A stretch of DNA of 64,000 nucleotides from Darksidea phi (lineage: Eukaryota > Ascomycota > Dothideomycetes > Pleosporales > Lentitheciaceae). The notes below the pieces were generated by a model that saw only the letters and a list, made by a program, of their open reading frames with translations, searched no databases and was not told the DNA's origin. Positions 34,451 through 46,433 of the stretch are shown here, in pieces. Each line of letters begins with the position of its first letter. The first letter of the stretch is position 1. The DNA lies in assembly GCA_030770425.1 (NCBI GenBank), contig JASJFT010000010.1, positions 248,001 through 312,000 on the forward strand, read 5' to 3'. The translations under genes were made by a program, and so were the position numbers.

Positions 34451-34764
34451 ACTAAGAAACAAAAGAACGCTTACTGCCCACAAGTTAGCAAACGACTGTT
34501 GCTATTCGTACCATCCAAACTTACCCGTTTGGCATGGTGCTATAGATGTAGACGGAGACACTTGGACGTTGTGTGACTTCAAAGAAGCATGAAAGGAGGA
34601 CAAAGCATGAGGGGTGACAGGGAGGTATGAGTAAGTATTTAGCGGCTTGGCGTGCGTCTGACTCATGAAGGTGACGTTTGTGACTCCCCACTAAACTGTT
34701 GCCACAACCTACAAAGATCTTAATTGCTTTCTCTTTACATATCCAAACCCCTAAACCCGCTAAG

Positions 34765-36769
34765 ATGGCGCAAAGAGCGGAGTTTCTATTGCAGCGTCCG
34801 CTGTATGGTGAGTATCCAGAATTGCAATCGCCTGCGCTGCATGTTAACGCGCACAGTGTTCGACCTTCCTGAGGAGCTTCTGTCGACAATCACTCTCAAA
34901 AACCAACCTGAACAACCGATCCAAGAAGTTTATCCCCAGATAGAGACTCTCGCGAATGAATCTTTCGGTCAATCAGAATCCGAAGACAGCGGTCCAGCAA
35001 AAGCGACCTCATGTAACCTCTGCGGGCTAAGCTTCGCATCGGTAGCAGAGCAACGCAACCATGTCCGTTCAGACTTACACGGATACAACTTGAAGCAGAA
35101 GATGAGAGGCCAAAAGCCCGTGGGAGAAGCAGATTTTGAAAAGCTCATTGGTGACCTGGACGAGAGCATCTCAGGCTCTGAATCTTCCGAATCTGACGGC
35201 GAAGACGAGGATGAGGATGGAAACAAGCCGAAGGAGTCTACATTAAGTGCATTGCTGAAGAAGCAGGCCAAGATATTAGACCCGTCGTTTGACCATCTTG
35301 TGTCAAATAAGAAACAGCATGGGGCGGGGAAATCCCCCATGTTGTGGTTTACTTCGCCGTTATTACCAGACAATACCTCTTTGGGCATCTATCGCGCTAT
35401 ATTTTCAGTCGACGAACAAGCAGAGGAAGCACATATTGTGGAGACACTCCGCAACAAGCAACTTCCTCCGACCCAGCCGCCAGGAATCAAGTCGGAAGGG
35501 GGCGTTCCTCTCCCAGGCACGGATATCGGACCGCATTATTTTCTGTGTATGATTGGCGGCGGTCATTTCGCTGCCATGATCGTAGCCCTAGCACCGAAGA
35601 TGGGCAAGAAGGGTGGACAAGACGAACGTTCAGCAACAGTTATCGCACACAAAACTTTTCATAGGTACACTACTAGACGGAAGCAGGGGGGCGCGCAATC
35701 GGCGAATGACGCTGCAAAGGGCGCTGCACACTCCGCTGGTTCATCGCTACGTCGGTATAACGAGGCTGCGCTCACGAATGAGGTTCACGAACTGCTGCAG
35801 AACTGGAAGACAATGATCGATACGGCGGATTTGCTCTTCGTTCGAGCGACAGGTAGCACCAGTCGGCGGACTTTGTTTGGGCCTTACGAAGGTCAGGTAC
35901 TTCGTAATAATGATCCTAGAAATCGCGGCTTTCCATTCACCACACGGCGAGCCACACAGAAAGAGCTCATGCGCGCCTTTGTGGAGCTCACTCGCGTAAA
36001 GCAAAGCACGATCGATGAAGCGGCACTCGCTGCTCTCAACGTCCCACAGCCTAGCAACATGTCGGCGAAGCCTCCACCAGCGAAGCCTCCGAAACCTTCG
36101 AAAGAAGATGAAGCGGCTGCTCTACATACCTCGCAGATCACCTCTATCATTAAGCGATCGAAAATCCCCGCGCTACTCAACTATCTCAAAACGAACAACA
36201 TCCCTTCAACATTCACCTTCTTTCCGCCGAACCATCACACGCCAACTCCACTCCACCTCGCAGCATCCCTGAATGCTGCGTCCATAGTAAACGCTCTCCT
36301 CACCAAAGCGGGTGCAGACCCCACTGCAATGAACGACGATGCCCGTACTCCCTTCAGCTTGGCTGGCGACCGCGCGACTCGCGATGCATTCCGTCTCGCC
36401 CGCTCCGAACTCGGCGGATCAGCTTGGGACTGGGAAAGGGCTGGAGTACCCACCCCACTCACTGCATCACAAGTCGCCAAGCGGGAAGCGCAAGAGAAGA
36501 TGGAGAGAGCGGCAGAGGATAAAGCGGAGACCGAGAGGAGAAAATTGGAGACGGAGCGGCTGAGGAAGGAGAGCGAGGAGGAGGACAAAAGAAAGATGGA
36601 GAGAAGGATAGGAAAGGGAAAGGCGCTGGGTGCGTTGCCAGCCAAGACTGGGGCGGAGAAGAGGGAGGAGGAAATGAGAGGATTGACACCTGAAGCAATG
36701 GCTAGGATGGAGAGAGAAAGGAGGGCTAGGGCGGCGGAAGAGAGGATGAAGAGGTTGCAAGGCAATTAA
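34765..36769 (+). CDS. VMS1: Vms1/ANKZF1 peptidyl-tRNA endonuclease of ribosome quality control
   Basis: Two exons (34765..34807, 34857..36769) give 651 residues; the intron is 49 bases. Domains in order are a C2H2 zinc finger (CNLCGLSFASVAEQRNHVRS and then DLH, about residues 75-98), an acidic linker, the VLRF1 release-factor-like domain with GPHYFLCMIGGGHFAAMIVA and the catalytic loop HRYTTRRKQGGAQSANDAA (Gln291, equivalent to yeast Gln295), ankyrin repeats (TPLHLAASLNAASIVNALL), a long charged coiled coil, and a C-terminal Arg/Glu helix (MARMERERRARAAEERMKRL) resembling the Cdc48-binding VIM motif. Vms1 cleaves the tRNA end from nascent chains stalled on 60S subunits, notably at mitochondria. 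All key residues appear intact. Confidence 0.94.
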
Positions 36770-37775
36770 GAACACATCCAAATAGATCCTTGAAATGCTC
36801 TTGTACAGAACTTATCGCGCTTTCCTCCGAAATGACTGACACCTTTCGATGGGTTTGCCGATGCAGATGCAGATCTTTCGCATGCCGATGACCTTAGTAC
36901 AAAGTAGGTTTGGGCGTGCGCATCAGTGATAGCCCGAGTAGCGCCGCAATTTTCTCGTCATTAAGGGGTTCTTAGATCATTTCATATTTCAAAGTGTATA
37001 AAGGGACGCTGATACGATGGCCATCTCGCCCATATGTCTATGTGTTAGTTAGCCACTTTCAGCCTCTCTATGTTAGTCACAAGCTCAAGATGCGCATTCG
37101 AGTTCCTCTCGTCGTCCTCCGACTTTCACCAGCCACCTCTTGCACAAGGGCATCAGTGTATAGTTTGCCAGGTTGTTAGGATAGAAAGGTCGTTAAAGAG
37201 TGTCGGAACAAGCGATTCAGAAGACGATTTTGTAGCTTTCTAGTTGTACTTTTAGAAGGGTAGCTTGATTGTATGTCACCTTTCGATGATTGGGCTGGTT
37301 GATTGAAGATCCGCAGCTCGATCTGTCGTGATCATCAGTATGACGACCTGGCGAGGTCTAAAAAAACAGTTCCTATCATGGATTAACAAGCTATTAGATA
37401 TCAGTAAGATGCGTGGTCTATGATATGCGCCTGGAAGCGGTGAGCGACAGGGCAGGGCAGGGCAGGAAGATCTGCCCGTACTTTCCATTAACCTGTTGAT
37501 CTGAAGACGGTGAAATCATCATCTTGGTCCCCATTTGAGTACCTTCATAAAAGATGGGAATTGGGTTGCTCGGGCGCATCAACTGGTGCTGGGTGGTGGA
37601 GCAGCGTCTAGCACGTGATAATGGGAAAAGCCGAGCTGGAAGGAATAGCGGCGGGGAGCGGAGGTCTTCCTCGGTTGCTCACGGTCCCGGTCCGAGCCTC
37701 CATTTCACCCTTGCTCCGCCTGAACCTTCAATTGTAAAGGATACGCATTCAGTGTGGGAGGAAGTAGACGTCAAA
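36770..37775. other. 1 kb intergenic region
   Basis: VMS1 3' flank followed by the ETF beta promoter. Short frames only; no repeat or RNA gene recognised. Confidence 0.5.
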
Positions 37776-38678
37776 ATGTCGGGATTGAGGATATTGGTTC
37801 CCGTGAAGCGGGTTATCGACTATGCGGTACGCAGACTCCTACTCTCGAGCTTTTGGCATGCATTGCAGCTTCCAAAGGGTCGAATGCTGCGCACCAACCA
37901 TTGCGCGATTCCCTCATCCTTGACTACAATATAACTGGTTTGCTAACTCGGGCATTTACAGGTCAAACCCCGTGTAAACCGCGCCCAAACCGCCGTCGAA
38001 ACCGCCTCGGTAAAACACTCCATGAACCCCTTCGATGAGCTCTCTGTTGAAGAAGCCGTCCGCCTCCGTGAGCGTAAAGTCCCTATCGAAGAAATAGTAG
38101 CTTTCTCCGCCGGACCCCCAAAATCGCAAGACGTACTGCGCACCGCCATGGCCATCGGCGCCGACCGAGGCATACACGTCGTGGTCGAGGAGAAGGATCC
38201 GCAGCTGGAGCCGCTGGGTGTAGCAAAGCTGCTGAAGAAGGTTGTGGAGAGCGAGAAGAGCAATTTGGTTATTTTGGGGAAACAGAGTATTGATGATGAT
38301 GCGGGCCAGACGGGGCAGATGCTCGCAGGGTTGTTGAATTGGCCGCAGGCCACGCAGGCGTCGAAGGTTCAGATCGAAGATGGGACTGTCACGGTGACGA
38401 AGGAGGTTGATGGCGGTGTAGAAACTGTCAAGGCAAAGCTACCTGCGATCATCACGACGGACCTTCGGTTGAACGAGCCGCGGTATGCAAGTTTACCAAA
38501 CATCATGAAGGCAAAGAAGAAGGAGATTGATAAAAAGACACTTGCGGATTACGGACTAGATGCGCCGCCTAGGTTAAAGACCGTTAAGGTTACGGAGCCG
38601 CCGCCGCGGAAGGGTGGAGTTAAGGTGGACGATGTGGATGGTATGATCAACAAGTTGAAGGAGTTGGGTGCTTTGTAG
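37776..38678 (+). CDS. Electron transfer flavoprotein, beta subunit
   Basis: Two exons (37776..37826 and 37962..38678) give 255 residues. The 135-base intron has donor GTACGC, branch TTGCTAAC and acceptor TACAG. The start MSGLRILVPVKRVIDYAVK leads to the family's AMP/FAD-side motifs VKHSMNPFDELSVEEAVRLR, VAFSAGPPKSQDVLRTAMAI, then LVILGKQSIDDDAGQTGQML and LPAIITTDLRLNEPRYASLP, which matches the ETF-beta signature (PROSITE pattern with NEPR). The protein pairs with ETF alpha in the mitochondrial matrix and carries electrons from acyl-CoA and other dehydrogenases to ETF-ubiquinone oxidoreductase. The yeast orthologue is CIR1. Length is normal. The gene is convergent with TAH18; the stop codons are only 79 bases apart. 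Confidence 0.95.
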
Positions 38679-38757
38679 GGAGATGGGGGATGATGGTACG
38701 CTGCTTTGTATATAGAGATCGATTTTGTACGATCATAACGCCCTGAGACCGACGTGG

Positions 38758-40899
38758 CTACCAGGTTTCCTGCTTATATCGCCCATTCTTCTCCATACTT
38801 GTGAGATATGCCTCAGCGGCCTCCCTCGCCATAGTGCCCTCTTTTTGGAACACTTCGATGAGCGCCTCGCGGACCGCTTGCGGCATCTTACCCGACGACC
38901 CACACAGATACACTATCCCATCGTGTTTCGTAAGTGCATCGTAGATACGTGCGCTTTGCTGACGGACGAGGTCTTGGACGTATATTTTTTGTCTCTATAC
39001 AAACATTAGCTACCACCCACTAAGACGGAGTATAATTGGCATGACAGGATCATACCTGGTCCCGCGAAAATGCGGTAAAGACATCGAGCGGTACACCCTC
39101 TCTCTTCAACTCCTCCCACTCATCTCTAAAGAAGTAATCTGATTCCGCGTTTCGACAACCAAAAAAGAGCATATCTTTTATGTCCCCTTCTTCTCTCACC
39201 GCGGTATTCTGTACCTCGTCACGCCACTGCTTCCGCTGGTATATCAGAGCCCGCATAGGCGCGACACCGGTCCCAGGTCCAATCATGATAACCGGTTTGG
39301 CCATTTCCTTCTTGCTAACGCCCAATCCTCCTTTCTGAAGCGTGACCGTGACGCGCTGTCCCGGTCTGAAGGAAGATATATAGCGCGTACACACACCTTC
39401 GCGAGTTTTTTTAATTACAGTGCGATATTTTACAATGGCTACCAGAAGCTCAACTTTCGTGTCCTCCTTCCGCTCAGTACTCGGCGCTATCGCACTGGCA
39501 ATACTGAACTGTCTTCCGCGCATTGCTGGGAGTACGGAACACACGCGTTGCCACGGTATCTTCACACTCTCGAACTCTTGCAAGACTTCGAGGATGCTGC
39601 GTCGCGGTCGAGTGGTGTAGTCATATAGTTCATCAATGTATTCAGGATTTGTAAATTCAAGAAGGCGGTCGCGGTGGAAGGGGTCGTCAGTAAAGTGGGC
39701 GAGGTGAGCAAAAAAGGAGCGGCGTGGGATGCTCATTAGGTCGAGATGGTTCGTCAATAAGGTGCGAAGAGTAATGGCTGTACTTGAGGTGATGTTTGAG
39801 ATGGGAAGACATGTCGCGAAAGGGGCGAATGGAACAAATCTCAGAGGCCTGTCGGCAATAGACGTCCAGTCCATGATGGTAATGAATTGGTCGACATCGG
39901 AAGGGAAATTCTTAGGATAGACGGTGAGGACATCTCCAGGCGTGTACGGGTGATGGCCAGAGAGATTGAGGGCGAGATGGCGGACGTCCTGCCAATGCTT
40001 CTCGGGCGTCAGTCTTGTGTTCGAAATGATGGTCGCGGTAAGCCCGCCAGGGATGTCGAGGAGGTCATCAGGAGGGACTTCTGGTAAACAGTTATTTGTA
40101 GTCGAGGAAATTGTACTCTTCTGTATATCGTGGATCGGTAATTGCTGGGATTCTTCTGCGAAGTCGAGTAGCCACTTGGGATCCAAGAGCACGTCGTCCG
40201 GTATTGGCTCGGTGCCATCTGGGAGGGGGTATTCTTCGAGGAGACGGTGGCGGAGATTTGCCGACCACGGGAGGAACGTGCCGTCAACTCTACAATGTTG
40301 CATGCGTGGTCAGTCATCTCGATCGAGGCGGGAGGCAGCGTAAATGGTGTCACGTGATATTGTAACGACATACCCTTCGGGATGCTGCTCGTCAGACTCG
40401 CCACGGTCACAGATGGGGTGTGCGCCGAGCTGCAGGAGACGGTTGTACAGCTTCCTATGCGCCCAGTTGAACCTATAGCGGGTCAGACAGATGATGCTAC
40501 TGTGCTGGATCTATCTCATCTCACTTGGGATATGAGCTATCTCCAAGTCCAAACGACGCAAACCGCACCTGTTGCAAGCACCCCGGTCGCAGCCGAGCGC
40601 TGCGCAGCGCTTTCCAAAAGGTTTGGCTATTTGCAGGCAGGTCGCCCTGGCCGGTAGTAGATATGGCGATGAGTACGACCGAATGCTGGAGCAGCTGCTT
40701 CTGCAGCAGTGGTCAGAAGCATACATGCAGCGACGGACCCATGCACCGGACATACAAGGCTGATAGCATTCAATTCGGCAACTTGGGTATCGAAGCGCAG
40801 GCGCTCGGCGAGCCTTGCCAGCTCGTCGGCAGCCTCGTGCGCATTTCCCGTCTCAGAGCCATAGAGGACGAGGGCACGCCGCGCCTGCAGAGTGGCCAT
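38758..40899 (-). CDS. TAH18: NADPH-dependent diflavin oxidoreductase (Tah18/NDOR1)
   Basis: Five exons: 40899..40756, 40700..40525, 40472..40374, 40289..39056, 38994..38758 (629 residues). Introns are 55, 52, 84 and 61 bases with clear CTGAC branches in the first three. Domains in order are a flavodoxin-like FMN domain (ALVLYGSETGNAHEAADELA, ISTTGQGDLPANSQTFWKAL, FGLGDSSYPKFNW), an FAD-binding reductase domain (NLSGHHPYTPGDVLTVYP, RQFSIAS) and an NADPH domain (VIMIGPGTGVAPMRALIYQR, LFFGCRNAESDYFFRDEW, AFSRDQ, YLCGSSGKMPQAV). Tah18 passes electrons from NADPH to Dre2 for cytosolic Fe-S assembly and affects oxidative-stress death. The last exon supplies the C-terminal Trp that stacks on FAD in this family (QETW). 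Confidence 0.95.
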
Positions 40900-41546
40900 T
40901 CTCGTCAACTGGTGATTGTCTGAGGCGAAGCCCCTGCCAGGAGTAATAGGGTGAAGCCAGTGGCGGCAGGTGTCATCTGTGTGGCGTACGCTCGCCTAGC
41001 AACCCAGTATGACTTACATAATCCGCATCCCCTTTTGAGCAGTCAACGTCCTCGGGCGAAGATTGAAGGCCATATGCAGCTCGCCAACGTGAGGCTCAAG
41101 GGAATCTGTACAGGCCGTGGCGTCACCAAGCCCTTATTCCGCGAGAGCCTGGCAGAGCACGCGCTCGAGTAGCCGTTGACCGTCCCGGGCGCCCTTTCGC
41201 ACTCTCCGCTTGCGTAGCCCGATCCGGCTAGTGCGCGGAGGCCCCAGCGCGCATCGTCAAAATATTTGAAGCTCGAACGCCGCTCCTTTTCTCCCCCAGC
41301 ACAATCTCAGAACACACTCAAGCTCCATCACCACCACGCTCTTCTCTCACGTCCCGGGCCCGTAGCTACCCACTCCCACCCCCCTCGTCAATCTGTTCCA
41401 CCTTCCTGGCGGTTCGACAACTCCATCTCCCTTCAAGCACCAACTGTTCACGGTTACCTTTACCTAGGTTCAACCAGGACTCCAAGTTTCCTCAACCTCC
41501 CGCACGCTCGAACTTCGTGTCATCAATCCCCAAAACTACAACAAAA
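40900..41546. promoter_or_regulatory. Divergent promoter TAH18 / two-RRM gene
   Basis: 647 bases between divergent ATGs. The RRM side has a C/T-rich leader of the kind seen before highly expressed fungal genes (about 41330-41540), ending in ACAAAAATG, a good fungal start context. Confidence 0.5.
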
Positions 41547-42865
41547 ATGTCCGCACCTGTCGACAGTGTTACCGCCCAGATGGCCACCACCTCCCTCGAC
41601 AACAACACCACCGAGACCGCTGGCACCCAACAGCCCACGACAGCTGAGAATGATGCTGTCCTTGCCAGCGCCGCCGAGGGTAGGCGACTGTATATTGGAA
41701 ACCTCGCGTACGCGACCACCGAGGGGGAGCTAAAGGACTTCTTCAAGGACTACCTTGTGTAAGTGTAGCTGCGCACCCACACGTTTCACATGGCAATGCT
41801 AATAATGTACCAGCGAGTCCGTCACCATCCCCACCAATCCCCGCACTTCACGCCCCGTTGGCTATGCCTTTGTCGCTCTCTCGACCCCTACCGAGGCCGA
41901 CCGCGCCATCGCTGAACTCAATGGAAAGGCGATCCTCGAGCGCAAGGTCTCGATCCAACTCGCCCGCACTCCTGAAGCTCATGCTGAGGGCTCCGGCAGC
42001 GGTGCCGAGGGTGCCGCTGAAGGCGCTCGCCGCCGTACTTCCACTCGCGGCCGTGGCCGTGGTCGCGGACGTGGTGGCCGTACCGGTCGCGGTGGTCGAG
42101 CTGTAAGTCATCGCCTAAAATTTATAACCCATCGAAAATCTCAATGGGCGTTATCGAGCTTTTGCTAACCATATATACCAGAACACTGACGGCGCTGATG
42201 GTGCCGAACGCGTCGAGCTCGTTGAGATCGTTGATGCTAACCCCGCTGATAGCGCTCCCACAAATGTACCGGGCCAAGTCATTCCTCTAACCGAGACGAC
42301 GAACGAAGCGCTTACAGCTGAGAAGGGTACTGAGGCGAAGAAGTCAGCTCCGCGCGAGCCGCGTGAGCGTAAGCAGCGTGGCCCGCCGGAGGATGGTGTC
42401 CCGTCCAAGACTAAGGTCATGGTTGCCAACCTGCCATATGACTTGAAGGAAGACAAGGTATGTACAGCATTTGGATGAATATCCACTAAGTACATATGTA
42501 CTGACAACATGCAGCTCTTGGAGATCTTCAAAGACTACTCCCCAACCACCGCTAAGATCGCCCTTCGCCCCATTCCCCGCTTCATGGTCAAGAAACTCCA
42601 GGCCCGTGGCGAACCCCGCAAGGGCCGTGGCTTTGGTTTCGTTACGCTCGGCTCCGAGGAGCTCCAGCAAAAGGCTTGCAACGAGATGAATGGCAAGGAG
42701 ATTGAGGGCCGTGAGATCGCCGTCAAGGTCGCCATCGACTCCCCTGGGAAGGAGGACGACCACATCGATGCCCACGCTGAGGGTGATGAGGCCCCGGCCA
42801 CCGCTACTGAGACCCCTGAGGCCACCGAGACCGAAACTCCGGCTGCCGCTCCGGCTGCTGCCTAG
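41547..42865 (+). CDS. RNA-binding protein with two RRMs and an RGG box
   Basis: Four exons (41547..41758, 41814..42102, 42182..42457, 42515..42865) give 375 residues. Introns are 55, 79 and 57 bases. RRM1 shows RNP2 LYIGNLAYAT and RNP1 RPVGYAFVAL. It is followed by an RGG-type linker (RGRGRGRGRGGRTGRGGRA), an acidic segment and RRM2 with RNP2 VMVANLPYDL and RNP1 KGRGFGFVTL. The C-terminus is an acidic Ala/Pro/Thr/Glu tail. Introns split both RRMs. The codons are strongly C/G-ending, suggesting high expression. The architecture resembles fungal nucleolar or shuttling RNPs, but I cannot assign a specific orthologue. RNA targets are unknown. Confidence 0.9.
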
Positions 42866-43791
42866 GTGCTAGCGACTGGAGGCATCCCGGGTGACCGCTT
42901 TGGTCCTGGCCTGATCGCCGTGGCTTGAGCACTTTGACGCGTTGTGTATGGACGTTCGGAGTTGCCTATCGATTCATCATACTCTGCTAGACATTTAGGC
43001 ACTGGTTTACTTAGTCGTCATATTATGGGTCGGAAAAGTGAATCGGCGTCTATCGGCCGGGTCTAGGAATTGGTGGGCCGGTTTATCATGGATTGTCTTA
43101 CTTTGCGAATATCTACCGGAATACTCTCGCCTTAGTCTAGCATTTCATCAATCAATGAATGTCATGGCGACTGATTTTCCTCTGTTATGCATCTGGATCA
43201 GGTGAAATCCTTAATGCTTGACGATTGGTCGACAAAAATGTAGCTTAGGTAGCTCCACTCAAGCATGCAAGCCCTCGGTCCCTGGGGGAACAGCATGTTC
43301 GAGTATAGCTCCGAACTGTACACTGATCCTCTTAGGTCTTACTGTATCCCTATAGCACGCATTCTTGACCGGTTTAAGACGGGAAATATTAATACAGACA
43401 GTGCCATAGAACGTTGCAGCTTGGCTCACCATGCTCCTTAATGTTCTACATCCCTATAGCCCAAAGATACCGTAAGACAAGCCAAGTAATAGTTTCGTCA
43501 CTGCCCTCGATACACGCTGGTCGCCGTCCGCCTGCGATCCAGAAGCTACTAATATGAGGAGTTGCCTTCGGCAACGATCTAACTAACCGGCGCATATATA
43601 AACCTGAATCCGATGAGCGCATCAGTTACTCTTGTCAAAGTTATTGCTAGGGTCCAATGGCGAGAATTATCCGCCTTTGGGCTTCATCAAGGCGATTTCC
43701 TCATTCACACTTTAAGCTAGTATTTCAAGAGTATTGGTAAGAGAAATAATCTTTTATGTTATTAAAATAAGAACTAGGAGTATGTGAAGTA
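42866..43791. other. 0.9 kb intergenic region
   Basis: 3' flank of the RRM gene, then A/T-richer sequence leading into the decayed Hint locus. No gene is supported. Confidence 0.5.
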
Positions 43792-45844
43792 CTATAGTAT
43801 AAGAAGCTGTTTGCCAAAGGCGTATCCTAGACGTGCAGCGTACGTCTCTTGCTGTTTTGTAGTCCAAGACGCATGCTGATTTTCAAGAGCATATGCCTCG
43901 ACTTCTCGATACTCGACTTCCACAACGCCATGTCCGCTTAGAGATGCACCATCGAATTGACCAAGGCCAATTTGCGACCGTACACCATAGACAAGAGGGC
44001 TGCCGCCGTGCCAGACATTCCCATGCCCATCGTACAGCGTTATTCCGCAACGCTTGGGTGCCTTTGTTGCGTTCAGAACCTCAAGAGCGATGAAGGCTTG
44101 CATAACAATTGTGTCACGTCCTTCCGATCTCCCTCGGGTTTTGTCTGACCGACTTTTCCCGCCCGCGTCAGTGAAGCGGATTGTCCAATGCTCGGATAAT
44201 GTTAGATTCTTTATTCAAGCGCCGGAAGACGTGGAAGAACACGATAGGTACCATGTTTGTCTTCGTAGATGATGAGGGTGTCATCGTCCATCCTGGACTG
44301 ATCTACCGCCCTATTGATCTTCCAAGGCGAATGATCATTCTTTCAATCAGATCTGCAGCGGCTTGGCTATGTTCTCCATTGTTAACGTTGAGCAGAAGAA
44401 TATCCTCCAGCGAGGGCAGTATTCTATCGGGTTCAGATGTGCTTAAGACACTGGCAGCTTCTCCAATTTCCCGCTCTGTTAGGTTGCTCGGGACCAGGTT
44501 GAGAGATGAGGTTGATGAATTCACAGCTTTAAGCACGGCTGATAGCCCTGTCGGTGTGACAGCTCGAATGGCGTGCGCTGCAATTATTGTTTCCAAAGGG
44601 AACCATTCGAAGAGTGGTGCTTCGGAGATGACACTCAACTCTTCACCGTTGGAGCTGGTTAGATGATACATTGGTAGAGGAGAGTTGTCGGTAGGAGCAA
44701 ATATCAAGTCAAACAATATCTCCTCCTCTTGAGCCTTATCTACGACCTCATGAACGACGAGGTCATTACTGTCGGGGTCGACTGTCGACATAGACTGCCA
44801 TGTGGGGTTGAATAACACCGCAGCGATGCTATCAACGAATTGGAGCGTTGGTAGAGTGCTTTCGGTTTTCTTTGCAGGATTTTTCAGGATAGGATGAGTA
44901 TGGGTGAAGCAGATTCCAGGATGTGACCTCAGCTCGTAGAGGTTGCGAGTGCCTCGCCTCACCCTGCTCACGAATGCGACTTTGCGGCAAGGATGCAATT
45001 TCTGTATTAACTCCAACATCTCGGAGGCGCACCAACGAACCATCTGACTTACGCACCATGGAGTCGCCCGTGAAGCACGAAGATGATGGTGCGGCCTTCC
45101 AGTATCCCCAGCGTCGAACACACTGCTCGTACAGGTAGATGAATGTCGACATTACTACACCTCCGTGGGCCGTCGGAAAATTTGGAAGAGAATACCATTG
45201 AGATGCTGAGCATCAAGGTCGCCCCAATCCAGATAACCTTTGAATATCCTGCCTTCGTAATCACCCCAAGTACCTGGTTGGGTTTGACTGAAGTACTGCC
45301 ATCAAGGACAGGCTCTGACTTTGTCAACTTGTCGTATATTCTTTGTAGGTCCTGGTCGGAAGCGCCACAAGCTGCAAAGACCTTGTGTGGCTTGTATCTG
45401 CTTCATGGTCTTGTACGCTGGAGAGCAAAGCACCGCGGAATAGGCGCTCATCATGTCGCCTGAGGATTGGATGTCGAACTGCTGGCGGAAGAACTCTATG
45501 AGGATTGCTGCTTTGTTCTCCCAAAGATGATTGTTGAGATCAGACACTTTTTCATTGGCCAGCTCCATATTAATGTGGTCATCGTACGACTTGATTGTAT
45601 TGTAAATCGCCTTGATTAGTAACCCTTGTCCTCCTCTCTGAGCACGTCCTTGATCACTATTACCAAAGCTCAAATTACCAGGGATACCATAAGTGTGAAC
45701 ACCATTGGGATAGATGTGGGCTCGTGACAGTTTGATCATCCCATAACTTGAGATCATAACGGCCCATAGGTCCCGAATGGATAGCTGTATATGGGTTGAC
45801 CGCCACAATAAGGGTTTCCCTAATTTTCCCCAGCCTGGGAACAA
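43792..45844 (-). pseudogene. Broken Hint (hedgehog/intein)-domain gene
   Basis: Read on the minus strand, coherent protein segments follow each other but lie in different frames without credible introns between them. (1) 45844 to about 45365: an unknown domain with NKAAILIEFFRQQFDIQSSG. (2) 45360-45236 in another frame: QRIYDKLTKSEPVLDGSTSV. (3) About 45150-45000: WGYWKAAPSSSCFTGDSMVR then DGSLVRLRDVG, the Hint start with its splice Cys. (4) From about 44995, shifted by one base: RKVAFVSRVRRGTRNLYELR and CFTHTHPIL, the Hint TxxH-type block, continuing to the stop at 44303. (5) 44103-43792: a further open segment ending at 43792. In-frame stops also occur between pieces. Hint domains in fungi are typically joined to VWA domains; none is recognisable here. 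The frameshift inside the Hint domain implies a pseudogene or assembly errors. Confidence 0.7.
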
Positions 45845-46117
45845 AATATCTCGGACAAGTTTGGGGGTTGTGTCGGATCCACCCTCTTCCCCTCAAACCT
45901 TACCACATTCCATTTTCCTCTCACTCACTTCCTCAGCCTAGCGGTGACTGGAAGGGAAGATGATCATATCCAAAAGGCTAAGTTCAGAACTGGGATTTTG
46001 GATTCTAGAATGTGGGGGATACTTTAAACCCATGGGGAATAAACCCGAAATAAGCAAGCGGGAGTTGCTTTGGGGGGACAGCTAGCGAACGACTCACCAG
46101 CCCTCTTCTACTCTTTC

Positions 46118-46433
46118 ATGGCCGCCGAGCCGATACTAATCCTCTCCCGCAAGTCCCCAAATGGCAGTGCCCCCCAGAATGCAGGTTCATCAGTGGGGCC
46201 AAAGGCGTATCGCCCGCTAAGCTACGGCGTCCCGCACTTCGGTAGGTGACTCAGAAGGAAGGTCTTCCTCAAAAGCCCCAGCCTTCTTAGAAGCTCCTTA
46301 CACATTTACGGAGTTCGAAGCGGACATTAACGCACTACCCTATGATTATACGCCTAACATGGCTAGTTGGCGGAGCAATGTTATCGAGCACAAACCCCCA
46401 ATATGCACTTTCGTATCGGAGCAAATAAGATAG
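46118..46433 (+). CDS. Small cryptic two-exon gene candidate
   Basis: Proposed exons 46118..46241 and 46291..46433 give 88 residues. The intron is 49 bases with donor GTAGGT and acceptor TTCTTAG. Exon 1 reads MAAEPILILSRKSPNGSAPQ to YRPLSYGVPHF and exon 2 APYTFTEFEADINALPYDYT and beyond. Composition of both exons looks protein-like and the splice signals are good, but no domain is recognised. It could be a fragment of a larger decayed gene because it sits in an accessory pocket beside the broken Hint locus. The flanks 45845-46117 and 46434-46751 show nothing else. Confidence 0.3.

Noticed and set aside
44303..45121. A single intact 272-residue minus-strand protein
   Set aside because: The first 40 residues are a shadow of the real Hint start in the neighbouring frame; only the part after about 44995 is genuine.
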